This document shows positions 50,440 to 59,221 of a stretch of DNA of 64,000 nt, piece after piece. Where the stretch lies: assembly GCA_949300485.1 (NCBI GenBank), contig CASGEL010000005.1:1-64000 (forward strand), in the 5' to 3' direction. The position numbers and the translations under genes are program-made. Position 1 is the first letter of the stretch. Each line of letters begins with the position of its first letter. The notes under the pieces were generated by a model. That model made no database searches, was not told the DNA's origin, and saw only the letters and a list, made by a program, of their open reading frames with translations. The DNA comes from an uncultured bacterium (GTDB taxonomy: Bacteria > Cyanobacteriota > Vampirovibrionia > Gastranaerophilales > Gastranaerophilaceae).

Positions 50440-50469
50440 TGAGAGGTTTTGAATATTCAAAACCTCTCA
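50440..50469. terminator. Perfect palindromic terminator
   Basis: TGAGAGGTTTTGAA/TTCAAAACCTCTCA: a 30-base perfect palindrome followed by TATGTTTTTTT; between convergent genes. Confidence 0.8.
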
Positions 50470-50478
50470 TATGTTTTT

Positions 50479-50739
50479 TTATTTAATAAATTTTTCTACC
50501 AAGTTATCAAACCAAGAATTTTTATATCCGTCATTGTTTGGTTTTGGTAACTTTGATGCCATTTCGAATGAATCTGTTTCGTTGTCATTATCAAATAGGC
50601 CTTGGAAGCAGTTTTCTTTATTTTTCCTTTTACCGCGCATCATATAACCTGTATTTCCGCCGGAGCCTCCGTCATTATTCATATTGGCTGCTGCTTTAAT
50701 TATAGGTTCTGTTCTGCCGATATTTACATCGAAACTCAT
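50479..50739 (-). CDS. Small Gly/Asn-rich protein, 86 residues
   Basis: MSFDVNIGRTEPIIKAAANM, then a Gly/Asn-rich stretch (NNDGGSGGNTGYMMRGKRK) and a helical end (SWFDNLVEKFIK). No membrane helix. A good ribosome site (AAGGAATAGGA) supports it. No family recognised. Confidence 0.6.
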   Translation of the reverse strand: MSFDVNIGRTEPIIKAAANMNNDGGSGGNTGYMMRGKRKNKENCFQGLFDNDNETDSFEMASKLPKPNNDGYKNSWFDNLVEKFIK

Positions 50740-50965
50740 TGTCCTATTCCTTATCTTTTTCCCTTATATATATAAAGTATAAAAATCATAAAGTTTTGTT
50801 ACGAATTGGAGTAAATTGTTACATAACTTAATGAATAAATTGGGTTTAAATTAAGTGTTTGTTTGACTTTTTATATTTATTAACTAATGTAACAAATTTT
50901 TTTATTTGTTGAAAAACAAGAAAAAATATTCCGTTAATATATACAAGAGAGATTTTGAGGTCGGC

Positions 50966-51871
50966 ATGTCAATAAAAATAGATACAGATCTAGCATATAT
51001 TCAGTCCAAATTGAATATTTCCGATTCTAAGATGGAAATATATAAAGATAAGACTGTTGAAGAAATCCTTGAAGCTGAAGCTGCTTCAGGCAATCAGGCT
51101 GCTATTCAATTGGCTGCGGATATGTTTTCTGATGTAAGTACATTGATTGAATTGTTTCAATTAGCGGATCCTCAAAATAAATTGACAATAATGAAAGAGA
51201 TGACATCTTCTCAATTAGATAAGTTGGTTCCTATGCTGGAAGAGGATGATCTTATTCAGGGTTTACAATATTTTACACAGGATAGTTTGTTAGATTTATT
51301 GAAAGATATACCAAAAGAAGAAATGCTAAAGGCTGTATTTCAGATGTTTTCAGAAGCCGAGGTTATAGAATATATGCCTGAACGCGAATTAGACAGGCTT
51401 TTAACAAGTTTTGAAATGGATAAAGAAATGCTGCTTCAGAATTTGAAGTCAATTCCTGAGATGTATTTGCAGCAGATTTTGGAAAGTGTTACCGGACAAG
51501 AAGCTGAAGGTAATAGTACTGAACTGGTTAAACAAATCGGTCAGCTTGGCGATTTAAATTATAAAAATGCAATTATGAATTTGGAACCTACACAAAAACG
51601 AGAGTTAACTTTTATGTTAACAAATGAACAGAATAAATATTATCAAATTTTTGATACGGAAGCTTATACTCATATGATAAATGTAGAGAGAAATAAAGAG
51701 CAAATGATAAAATCTATGAGTGTAATTAAACCTGAGTATTTGCAAAGGATGATTACTGAATTACCTCAGGATTTACTGGCAATCGTTACTACTCAAATTG
51801 ATACGGAAAAATTTGCAGATGCTTTAATAAATCGATTCCCTGAATTATTAGCAAAGTTTGTCGCAGCATAA
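50966..51871 (+). CDS. Helical repeat protein resembling the MgtE N-domain
   Basis: 301 residues from the ATG at 50966 (GAGG upstream). It is built of short helix pairs: SSQLDKLVPMLEEDDLIQGL, TQDSLLDLLKDIPKEEMLKA, SEAEVIEYMPERELDRLLTS, SIPEMYLQQILESVTG. This spacing resembles the MgtE N-terminal/FliG-like superhelix, but the CBS and channel domains are missing, so it is not a magnesium transporter. The last 24 bases overlap the convergent cinA gene. Function unknown. Confidence 0.6.
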   Translation: MSIKIDTDLAYIQSKLNISDSKMEIYKDKTVEEILEAEAASGNQAAIQLAADMFSDVSTLIELFQLADPQNKLTIMKEMTSSQLDKLVPMLEEDDLIQGLQYFTQDSLLDLLKDIPKEEMLKAVFQMFSEAEVIEYMPERELDRLLTSFEMDKEMLLQNLKSIPEMYLQQILESVTGQEAEGNSTELVKQIGQLGDLNYKNAIMNLEPTQKRELTFMLTNEQNKYYQIFDTEAYTHMINVERNKEQMIKSMSVIKPEYLQRMITELPQDLLAIVTTQIDTEKFADALINRFPELLAKFVAA

Positions 51872-52336
51872 TGTTGAAACTGCAAAATTTAATGCTTGAT
51901 TTGCAAATTCTTCTTTCATCTTTATTCTTTCAATATCAGGTGATAGTCGTAGTTCTTTTACTGTGACGATATTTTTGTACTTAATTGAAATGTAGATTAA
52001 TCCGACCGGTTTTTCATCTGTCCCGCCTGTGGGTCCTGCAATTCCTGTTGTACACAGTGCAACGTCACAGCCGGTTGCTTTTTGTAATCCGTCAGCCATA
52101 GCCTGTGCACATTCTTCACTTACTGCGCCATAGGTGTTTAAAATATCCCAGCTGACACCTAAAATATTATGTTTAGCTTCATTTGCATAGGTTACAAAGT
52201 TTAGTTTTACATATTCAGAGCTTCCCGAAACATCTGTTAATTTAGAGCTTAACAGACCTCCAGTGCAGGATTCTGCTGTAGCTATTGTTAATTTATGTTT
52301 TATTAAAAATTGTCCTAATTTTTCTTCTAGTTTCAT
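51848..52336 (-). CDS. cinA: CinA C-terminal domain protein (NMN amidohydrolase PncC-like)
   Basis: 162 residues: TIATAESCTGGLLSSKLTDV with the catalytic Ser-Cys, SWDILNTYGAVSEECAQAMA, CTTGIAGPTGGTDEKPVGLI, typical of the stand-alone C-terminal CinA domain that turns nicotinamide mononucleotide into nicotinic acid mononucleotide plus ammonia. It starts directly after the radA stop (TAA then ATG, with AGAGGT in the radA end), so the two are coupled. Confidence 0.92.
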   Translation of the reverse strand: MKLEEKLGQFLIKHKLTIATAESCTGGLLSSKLTDVSGSSEYVKLNFVTYANEAKHNILGVSWDILNTYGAVSEECAQAMADGLQKATGCDVALCTTGIAGPTGGTDEKPVGLIYISIKYKNIVTVKELRLSPDIERIKMKEEFANQALNFAVSTLCCDKLC

Positions 52337-53719
52337 TTATACCTCTGTTGTTTGAGGTGAAATACAGGCTGTAATTGCATCAATTAAGCGTTTAACCGGA
52401 ACTATTTGTATTTTATCGTTTTGAACGGATCTGTTTGCATAAGGGATAATTGCTTTTTTAAATCCGGAAGTAACAGCTTCGTTCAGACGTTTTTCAATAT
52501 TATTAACAGGATGAATTTCGCCTGACAGACCGATTTCACCTATAATTACCGTTTGCGGATCTACAACGACATCTCTAGCACAGGTTGCTATTGCTATTGC
52601 AATGCCTAAGTCTGCACTTGGTTCATCAATTTCGATTCCGCCCATTACATTTATATATACATCTTGTTTAGATAAATTTAATCCCACTCTTTTTTCTAAG
52701 ACGGCTAATATTTGTAAAAGTCTGCTGTTATCGACCCCGTTGGTTACTCTTCGTGGTGCAGGATAAGGTGTTGCTCCGACAAGTGCTTGAATTTCTACTA
52801 ATAATGGTCTTGTTCCCTCATTTGTTACGATTATTGCACTGCCAGGGATAGCATCTTGTGAACGTTCATTTAAAAAAAGTTCATTAGGGTTTTTAACTTC
52901 AACAAGCCCATGTGATTGCATTTCAAATATTCCTACCTCAGAAGTGTTTCCGAATCTGTTTTTCATTGAACGCAACATTCTGTAAGATTTATATTTATCG
53001 CCTTCAAAAGATATAACAGTATCTACCATGTGTTCTAAAATTTTTGGTCCTGCGATATTTCCGTCTTTTGTAACATGTCCTATTACAATTATTGTTATAT
53101 TTTGAGTTTTTGCAATTTGCATTAAAATATTACAGCATTCTCTGATTTGGGAAACACTGCCTGCAGAACTTGAAATTGATTGTGAATATATTGCCTGAAT
53201 ACTATCTATTACAACTGTATCCGGTTTTAATTCATCAATCTGCTGTCTTATGCTTTCCAGGTTTGTCTGTGGATAAATATAAAGTTTGTCAGAGTGTATT
53301 CCAAGTCGGTTAGCTCTTAATTTTAATTGGCTTGCTGATTCTTCTGCAGATACATACAAAATTTTCTGTCCGTTTTTGGCTAACTCTCCGCTTGTCTGAA
53401 GTAGAATTGTTGATTTTCCAATTCCTGGGTCCCCTGCAATTAAAACTAAAGAGCCTTGAACTAGACCGCCTCCTAATATTCTGTCAAACTCGGAAATATT
53501 AGTGCTTACTCTTACCTCTTCTCCAATATGAATATCGTTTATTAAAGATGGTTTTACATCATTAACAATGCCTTGCGGCGAGATATTCTGAAGTTTATTG
53601 TTTGCAGATATTTCTTCCGTAAAACTACCCCAACTTCCGCATTCGGGACATTTTCCCAAATATCCTGCAGTTTCATATCCGCACTGTTGACATACCCATT
53701 TTGATTTAACTTTTGCCAT
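52337..53719 (-). CDS. radA: DNA repair protein RadA
   Basis: 460 residues, full length. N-terminal C4 zinc finger WVCQQCGYETAGYLGKCPEC (Cys10, 13, 24, 27), RecA-like ATPase with Walker A IAGDPGIGKSTI and Walker B-like DTVVIDSIQAIY, the RadA-specific KNRFGNTSE, and a C-terminal Lon-protease-like domain (NVMGGIEIDEPSADLGIAIA; IIGEIGLSGEIHPV). A branch-migration helicase in homologous recombination. It is followed without gap by cinA. Confidence 0.97.
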   Translation of the reverse strand: MAKVKSKWVCQQCGYETAGYLGKCPECGSWGSFTEEISANNKLQNISPQGIVNDVKPSLINDIHIGEEVRVSTNISEFDRILGGGLVQGSLVLIAGDPGIGKSTILLQTSGELAKNGQKILYVSAEESASQLKLRANRLGIHSDKLYIYPQTNLESIRQQIDELKPDTVVIDSIQAIYSQSISSSAGSVSQIRECCNILMQIAKTQNITIIVIGHVTKDGNIAGPKILEHMVDTVISFEGDKYKSYRMLRSMKNRFGNTSEVGIFEMQSHGLVEVKNPNELFLNERSQDAIPGSAIIVTNEGTRPLLVEIQALVGATPYPAPRRVTNGVDNSRLLQILAVLEKRVGLNLSKQDVYINVMGGIEIDEPSADLGIAIAIATCARDVVVDPQTVIIGEIGLSGEIHPVNNIEKRLNEAVTSGFKKAIIPYANRSVQNDKIQIVPVKRLIDAITACISPQTTEV

Positions 53720-53766
53720 ATTTTGATTATAGTCGTTAAATTATATATGGTCAATAAATACAAAAT

Positions 53767-53798
53767 AAAAAACGTCAGGCATTTACCTGACGTTTTTT
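53767..53798. terminator. Bidirectional terminator
   Basis: AAAAAACGTCAGG, CATTTA, CCTGACGTTTTTT; ends the operon 55598-53813 on the minus strand. Confidence 0.85.
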
Positions 53799-53812
53799 AT
53801 TCATAAAAGGTT

Positions 53813-54856
53813 TTATCTTCCTGTTTTATTTAGTGTTTCTACATCACTTACTTTCATTGCATAGTAAGGAGTCTTTTGTCCTTTTTCTATCAAGAATAAT
53901 ACAAAGTTATCTGTAAAATAGAATCTGCGGCCGTCCATTATAGGTAATGCACACATTTTTGCTATAATAGCAGCTTCGCTTTTTAATTCTACACCTTCAT
54001 TATCCATTTTAAAATCAATTGTTTCTATTGTTCTGTCGATTTTAAAATCAGTTCCTTTAATTTGATGACCTTCTACATCTTTAAAGCTTGTTTCTTTATA
54101 TAAGTTGATATTTGGAATTTTTAACTCATCTTCAGCTTTAAAGTCTTTGTCGCCTTTATATTTTTTTGTTTTTTTCTCAATATCTTTGTAGTATTTGTCA
54201 AAGGTTACATCATCATTTGTTCTGTATAACAGAACCATATCGTTATCCTGAGTGTAGACTTTTACTGCAAAATCATTTTCATTGTTATAGAATAAAACTT
54301 TTAAATTTTTATCCAACTTTTTATTGCTGTCGCTATTTATTCCAAAATACTCAACCGGTGCGGAATTTTGAGCAAACATTCCTGGCTGTAGTTTATCAAA
54401 TGCTTTTAAAAATTTAAAATCTTTTTTAAGCATAGCGTAAACCAGAATTTTTTCAGGATTGTATGTCCAATCCATTGTATCTAAGATATCGCTTGTTTCA
54501 TTGAATTTTTCTTTAATGCCTTCTTCAATTGCGGTTTTTAATTCAGGAGATACTGTACCGTATTTTGTATAATATGAATCTTCATTTATATCATTCTTTT
54601 TGAAATCTTGTTTATTTAGGGCTTTTGCAACTTGTGAATTGTAGTCAATGAATTTTATTGGTTTTTTTACGATATTATCCATAAATTCATTCCATACAAT
54701 TTGAAATGTTCCTACCCAAATTCTGTTTGGTGCAGAACTTGTCCAATTCATAGTAGGTAAAACATCAATAGATTGATGCTCTTCAGCCATTGCGTTCGGC
54801 ATAAATCCAATGAGTGCAGCAAATAATATTGCCAGACTGATTAGTAATTTCTTCAT
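53813..54856 (-). CDS. Secreted protein, weakly serpin-like C-terminus
   Basis: 347 residues with a signal peptide (KKLLISLAILFAALIGFMPNAMA). No family is clear. The last part (DGRRFYFTDNFVLFLIEKGQ, then TPYYAMKVSDVE) and LKIPNINLYKETSFKDVEG have the hydrophobic pattern of serpin strands, which is only suggestive. It is the third gene of the BlaI-led operon (start overlaps the preceding stop by four bases), so it is probably the exported product controlled by that repressor. Confidence 0.65.
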   Translation of the reverse strand: MKKLLISLAILFAALIGFMPNAMAEEHQSIDVLPTMNWTSSAPNRIWVGTFQIVWNEFMDNIVKKPIKFIDYNSQVAKALNKQDFKKNDINEDSYYTKYGTVSPELKTAIEEGIKEKFNETSDILDTMDWTYNPEKILVYAMLKKDFKFLKAFDKLQPGMFAQNSAPVEYFGINSDSNKKLDKNLKVLFYNNENDFAVKVYTQDNDMVLLYRTNDDVTFDKYYKDIEKKTKKYKGDKDFKAEDELKIPNINLYKETSFKDVEGHQIKGTDFKIDRTIETIDFKMDNEGVELKSEAAIIAKMCALPIMDGRRFYFTDNFVLFLIEKGQKTPYYAMKVSDVETLNKTGR

Positions 54857-55242
54857 TCCTTTCTCCTTTTAAATCCTGTATTTAACGATTTCCAAAATCC
54901 TTTTAGAAATCCCTGAAAAGTATTTTGGTGGAGGATTGGTGCACTATCATAGAACTGTTTGTAATTGTTTATGATATTTGCAGGCAAGTCTTCTCCTTTA
55001 CCTAAAGTATACGACAAAAATTCTATATAGTCATCTTGTTCTTCTTTATATAAAGCATCTCTATATCGTAAATCTTCATCTGCTTCATAGTGAATAAGCG
55101 CGTGATACGCAGCAATAAGACTTTCATCCTGCGTATCTTTTGGATATGCTAATAAAGCCTCTTTGACAGTGCAATTTCCAATACGAACATTTCGCAATAA
55201 ATTTGCAACAAACAGTCTGTCTTTTATATTATCATTAGGCAT
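54853..55242 (-). CDS. Hypothetical protein, BlaI operon
   Basis: 129 residues, helical, acidic in the middle (IHYEADEDLRYRDALYKEEQ) and basic at the end (GFWKSLNTGFKRRKE). No membrane helix or signal. It lies 11 bases after the BlaI-like gene and overlaps the secreted protein gene by four bases, so all three are one unit. Function unknown. Confidence 0.7.
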   Translation of the reverse strand: MPNDNIKDRLFVANLLRNVRIGNCTVKEALLAYPKDTQDESLIAAYHALIHYEADEDLRYRDALYKEEQDDYIEFLSYTLGKGEDLPANIINNYKQFYDSAPILHQNTFQGFLKGFWKSLNTGFKRRKE

Positions 55243-55253
55243 GTCAATATTGA

Positions 55254-55598
55254 TTATTTTACTAAAATTTCACTCATTTCACGTTCTACAAAATGCATCA
55301 TTTCAGCATAATTGCCATTGAAGAAATTATTTGTAAATTCTTTAAGCATGTCTAATGCCATTTCTCTTTTGTCCATTGTAACTTTGTAGAAAAACTTTTT
55401 ACCAACCTTGTATCTGACTAAAATACTTTTTGTAACAAGTCTGTCCATAACGGTTTTTATTGTTGTATAAGCTCTTTCTGTCCCGTTTTTGGATAGTTCG
55501 TCTACGATATCCTGAATTGAAATATCGATGTCTTCATCACTTGCTGTTAGATTCCAAAAGGTGTTTAATATTTCGATTTCAAGAGATCCGCAAGCCAT
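55254..55598 (-). CDS. BlaI/MecI/CopY-family repressor
   Basis: 114 residues. LEIEILNTFWNLTASDEDID, then the winged helix IQDIVDELSKNGTERAYTTI with TVMDRLVTKSILVRYKVGKK, then a dimerisation helix (FFNGNYAEMMHFVEREMSEI). The A-Y-T-T-I/V-x-T-V-M-x-R-L motif is that of BlaI/MecI. No BlaR1-like sensor protease is adjacent. AGGAGG precedes the ATG. A dyad over its own -10 region suggests autoregulation. Confidence 0.9.
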   Translation of the reverse strand: MACGSLEIEILNTFWNLTASDEDIDISIQDIVDELSKNGTERAYTTIKTVMDRLVTKSILVRYKVGKKFFYKVTMDKREMALDMLKEFTNNFFNGNYAEMMHFVEREMSEILVK

Positions 55599-55620
55599 AT
55601 TTTCCTCCTATTTACTAATA

Positions 55621-55657
55621 ATTACTATAATTGTAATATAAAATATTTTTTTGACAA
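55621..55657 (-). promoter_or_regulatory. Promoter and overlapping dyad of the BlaI-like operon
   Basis: On the minus strand TTGTCA (55657-55652), 16-base spacer, TACAAT (55635-55630). The -10 lies inside the dyad ATTAC-TATAATT-GTAAT (55621-55637), a likely operator, similar in TAC/GTA half-site form to BlaI sites. Confidence 0.55.
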
Positions 55658-55689
55658 GTACTTTTATAAAATCTTTACATAAAACTTAC

Positions 55690-56850
55690 TTAAAAATCCA
55701 TATTCATAAAGTCGTCTTCTTTTTTAAAGTTTTGTCCTTTAGTTCTTATTTTTTTATTCTTCTTTTTCGTTTTATCCGGAAGTTCTCTATAGGCATTGTC
55801 TATAGAAACTTTTGCAATTATTTGGCTGTTTTTTCTGTCATAAAATGTTAGCCAAAATTTACGATTTATGTTATCTACAGCAAAGGAAACGTTTTCAACC
55901 AGTTTGTCCCCTGGTCTGATTTGCCGAAACATGAGCTTTGTATCTCCGAATATTGAAGGACTGAATTTTACATTGTAGTCATTAACAAGTGCCATGTCAA
56001 AGCCTGATAGTGTTTTATCAGACATATTTGAAATCAGTACGGTTAAAGTTATTGTATTAACTTCTCCGAAAGGATCTTTTTCATGGCGTATGTCATTTAT
56101 GCTGATATCCAATCCTTTGTAGGTAATTTCTTCTTGTCTTAGGGCTTCTTCTTTATAGACAGGAAGATCTATAGGAGTATTTATTCTTACTTTTATTTCA
56201 TCTCCAGGAGCAATTAATACATGGTTACCTTTTCTTATTAATGCTATACCTAAGCCTGCAACCCCACCAATAGCGGCTCCTCCTGCCAAAGTGTAACCTT
56301 GTGAAGCGATTGCGGCTCCCAAACCAAGCCAATTAAGTGCCATAAGTCCGCCAACAGCCCCACCTGCTAATGTATAACCAACATCCTGAGCTACAATTTT
56401 GGCACTCTGTGTTACTGGATGAAGTTTTGTTGTCATTTTCCCCTCTATGGGAATTTCTCTGCCATCAGGAGTTACAAGATAATCGAAGGCTAAATCCATT
56501 GTGGCTTCTTTCCCAAGGCGTCCTGGCTCTGTTGTATTTGTCAATTTGCCATGGGCAAGTGTACCTTTTGGAATTATTATTCCTTTATCCCCATATACGT
56601 CATCAGTAACTTCTGCAAAAAATTCATCGCCTTCTATTGAATATGAAGAATCTAAAACTTGAGAAACCGTCATATTTATTATTTCTTTTTTATTTAATGT
56701 TTCAACTTTACCTGTGAAAATTTCATCGGCTGTATTTTTATATTCTTCAGTTTCGGTGACAGAACCTTTTAATGGTTCTGCAGCTTTTAGCATAGCTGTA
56801 TTTGAAAATAATAATATTGTTATTAATATAAAGCTTAATAGTTTTTTCAT
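55690..56850 (-). CDS. Secreted protein with IPxGT beta-domain and glycine-rich core
   Basis: 386 residues with a signal peptide (MKKLLSFILITILLFSNTAM). Residues about 60-150 have EFFAEVTDDVYGDKGIIIPK-type strands and GREIPIEGKMTTK, similar to the protein at 38926. Then a glycine-rich hydrophobic hairpin (TLAGGAVGGLMALNWLGLGA, LAGGAAIGGVAGLGIALI), which could be a membrane or pore segment, and IAPGDEIKVRINTPIDL. The C-terminal domain is an Ig-like beta-sandwich (FGEVNTITLTVLISNMSDKT). The start ATG at 56850 begins the signal. Function unknown. Confidence 0.65.
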   Translation of the reverse strand: MKKLLSFILITILLFSNTAMLKAAEPLKGSVTETEEYKNTADEIFTGKVETLNKKEIINMTVSQVLDSSYSIEGDEFFAEVTDDVYGDKGIIIPKGTLAHGKLTNTTEPGRLGKEATMDLAFDYLVTPDGREIPIEGKMTTKLHPVTQSAKIVAQDVGYTLAGGAVGGLMALNWLGLGAAIASQGYTLAGGAAIGGVAGLGIALIRKGNHVLIAPGDEIKVRINTPIDLPVYKEEALRQEEITYKGLDISINDIRHEKDPFGEVNTITLTVLISNMSDKTLSGFDMALVNDYNVKFSPSIFGDTKLMFRQIRPGDKLVENVSFAVDNINRKFWLTFYDRKNSQIIAKVSIDNAYRELPDKTKKKNKKIRTKGQNFKKEDDFMNMDF

Positions 56851-56888
56851 ACTTATATTATAATCTCCAAGTCTGAAAGTTATCAAAT

Positions 56889-58454
56889 TTAATTTGTTTG
56901 ATTTTCAACTTCTTGTGCCATTTCTTCTATGAAATTATTTGTTTTTGCAGGTTCAAAGCTTGAACATGAATTCCAAATCAATGTAGGACGCGGTTCATTT
57001 AACAGTGGACTAGGAAATTCATTATGGCACTGCCCTTTTAACATATTTGTAGAGCCATCAACACAGGATGTAAAATTTGAGCAGCAACTGCAGATTTTTA
57101 ATGTTAATCCATAGTCTTCCATTTTTGATTTTAATTGTTGTAATGCATCTATCATTCTTAAATGTGATGATGTTGTGTATTTTTTATTTTTATAAATAAA
57201 TCGAATTTTTGATAATTCATTTTCTGTTGATATAAATTCTAACTTGCAGCTTCTATCACCATGTTTGGTTTGAACCATTACATCTATAACCAGTTTATCA
57301 ATTTCTTTGTCTGTATTTGCACCTACAGCTTTTAACAGAGCTCTTATTGGTGGAAAATTCTTTATAATATGGCATACAGAATATACAGGGTATAACATTA
57401 ATAATAATGTTTCTTTAGTATTTAGTTTTGCGTTAACTAAACTGATTCCAAATATTGCTGCTAATAGTATTGCAGTAAATATAACTACGTTGCATTTTAC
57501 TATAAACGGATAATTATATGAATAGATTATAAGTATAGCGTATGCAGCTATAATAAGCCAAATATTAGGATTTATAAGAGAGCATACATGTTCGATAAAC
57601 GTAAAATTTATTGTTCCTAAATTTTTTATATTGCTTTTTAAAAGGTTAAATCTTTTAGTTAAACGAGGATTTCTGAATGAGCAATCTTGTCCAAGAATGT
57701 ATGATTGTATATTAGGATTGTAAACACATCTATGTCCTGTTTTTGATAACAATAAACTGAATTCCAATTCTGAATTTACATCTTTGAAATTAATATCTTT
57801 AATATTGTCAAGGACTGATTTTTTTATTATAAATAAGCCGGAATCAATTTGAGTAGCCAGACCCAATAAAGAACGGGATTGTTTAAAAAAGTTTGCCTGA
57901 TATTTTTTATATACGGCTTTAATTCGGTCTACTATATCCAGATTATCTCTATTGATATGTAGCTCTCCTGTTACGGCATCTGCTTTTCTAAGAGATGCGT
58001 TTGCAAGTGTTAGGAAGTCTGGATTGATTTTTCTAATACTATCAATGAAAATATAAGCATCAATTGAAGTATCTTTTTTTAATTCGTTTAAAAGCATTGC
58101 TATTGCTTTGTTTTTTCCTAGAGTTCCAACATCATGTATATTTAGGACATGTACAAAATTATCATATTCAAATAAATGCTCTGAGCCGTCATTACAATCG
58201 TCAAGAATTGCATAAACTTTGAAATTAGCAAGAGGATAATCTTGCATTTTTATTTGATCAATTAGTTCCTGCAAGCACTCTTTATGGTTATGACTGTATA
58301 TTATCAGTGCAAAATTATTTTTAATATCATCATACTTTGAATACTTTTTTTCAATTGAAAAAGGTTTATCTTTCAGATTTCGTATTGATAAAATAAAAAG
58401 ATATAATGTATAAATCAGTAAGTATAAATAAATGATATATAAGATAATTTCCAT
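56889..58454 (-). CDS. Glycosyltransferase family 2 membrane protein with Cys-rich tail
   Basis: 521 residues from the ATG at 58454 (GAGGGA upstream). N-terminal membrane helix (MEIILYIIYLYLLIYTLYLF), a GT2 domain (ALIIYSHNHKECLQELID; KVYAILDDCNDGSEHLFEYD; LNIHDVGTLGKNKAIAM; IDSGLFIIKKS), then three helices as in processive polysaccharide synthases. After residue 440 comes a separate domain with CSCCSNFTSCVDGSTNMLKG then QCHNEF and WNSCSSF, a likely metal-binding cysteine cluster. The Q/R-x-x-R-W motif is not clear. Surface glycan synthesis is likely; the sugar is unknown. Confidence 0.75.
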   Translation of the reverse strand: MEIILYIIYLYLLIYTLYLFILSIRNLKDKPFSIEKKYSKYDDIKNNFALIIYSHNHKECLQELIDQIKMQDYPLANFKVYAILDDCNDGSEHLFEYDNFVHVLNIHDVGTLGKNKAIAMLLNELKKDTSIDAYIFIDSIRKINPDFLTLANASLRKADAVTGELHINRDNLDIVDRIKAVYKKYQANFFKQSRSLLGLATQIDSGLFIIKKSVLDNIKDINFKDVNSELEFSLLLSKTGHRCVYNPNIQSYILGQDCSFRNPRLTKRFNLLKSNIKNLGTINFTFIEHVCSLINPNIWLIIAAYAILIIYSYNYPFIVKCNVVIFTAILLAAIFGISLVNAKLNTKETLLLMLYPVYSVCHIIKNFPPIRALLKAVGANTDKEIDKLVIDVMVQTKHGDRSCKLEFISTENELSKIRFIYKNKKYTTSSHLRMIDALQQLKSKMEDYGLTLKICSCCSNFTSCVDGSTNMLKGQCHNEFPSPLLNEPRPTLIWNSCSSFEPAKTNNFIEEMAQEVENQTN

Positions 58455-58510
58455 ACAAATTCCCTCATTATTTATCATTTTATTAAAAAAAGAAATAAAT
58501 TTCAAATTCT

Positions 58511-59095
58511 TTAAATTTCTAAACGGATTTCCCCTTGTCTGAAAATTCTTAGTTCGTCATTCATAACCCCAACAACAGTTGATTCAAGGCCTTTTGCCAG
58601 ATATCCGTAATCTTCGATTATTAAATCGGCAAGACCGTTCATATTTTCATAAGCCTGAGCATATGTTTTAGCAGAAGGTTGGTGTGATAAATTGGCGCTT
58701 GTTGTTGCCAGAACATGGCCGGGTATTATAGCACATATTTCTTGGAAAATTTTGTTATCAGGAACTCTTATTCCGACTGTTGACATTCCTGATGTTATAT
58801 AATCCGGTGTGTTTTCATTTTTATCCGTAACGACTGTTAATGCTCCGGGAAAATATTTTTTTATTAGTTGTTGTCCTATTTTGGGTATTGGTTTTACATA
58901 ATTTAACAAATGGTATACTTCATTAGACATTAAAATCAGTGGTTTTTGAGCTTCTCGTTTTTTGATTTCATATATCTTTTTTACAGCTTTTTCGCTGTTT
59001 GGTAAACAGCCTAATCCCCAGACTGTATCTGTTACATATGTAATTACACCATCATTATTTAATATATCAATTATTTCATCTTTATTTTTTAACAT
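58511..59095 (-). CDS. tsaC: Threonylcarbamoyl-AMP synthase (Sua5/YrdC/TsaC)
   Basis: 194 residues from the ATG at 59095 (AGAGGGAAG upstream). YVTDTVWGLGCLPNSEKAVK, IYEIKKREAQKPLILM (the K-x-R...K/S-x3 motif), KYFPGALTVVTDKN and HVLATTSANLSHQPSAKTY are typical. It makes threonylcarbamoyl-AMP from Thr, bicarbonate and ATP for the tRNA t6A37 modification. Upstream of the glycosyltransferase gene (56 bases). Confidence 0.93.
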   Translation of the reverse strand: MLKNKDEIIDILNNDGVITYVTDTVWGLGCLPNSEKAVKKIYEIKKREAQKPLILMSNEVYHLLNYVKPIPKIGQQLIKKYFPGALTVVTDKNENTPDYITSGMSTVGIRVPDNKIFQEICAIIPGHVLATTSANLSHQPSAKTYAQAYENMNGLADLIIEDYGYLAKGLESTVVGVMNDELRIFRQGEIRLEI

Positions 59096-59221
59096 ACTTC
59101 CCTCTTTTTTATACTGGTATTTTATCATGTAAATATTTTTATTATTAGTTTTTTAGGGTTGATTTTTTCAAAAATATTATTATTATAAAGATATGGTAGA
59201 AAAATAAGAAGGATTTATATT

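Noticed and set aside
55651-55674. Plus-strand TTGACA near the BlaI-like operon
   Set aside because: No -10 at proper distance and no plus-strand gene; the minus-strand TTGTCA explains it.
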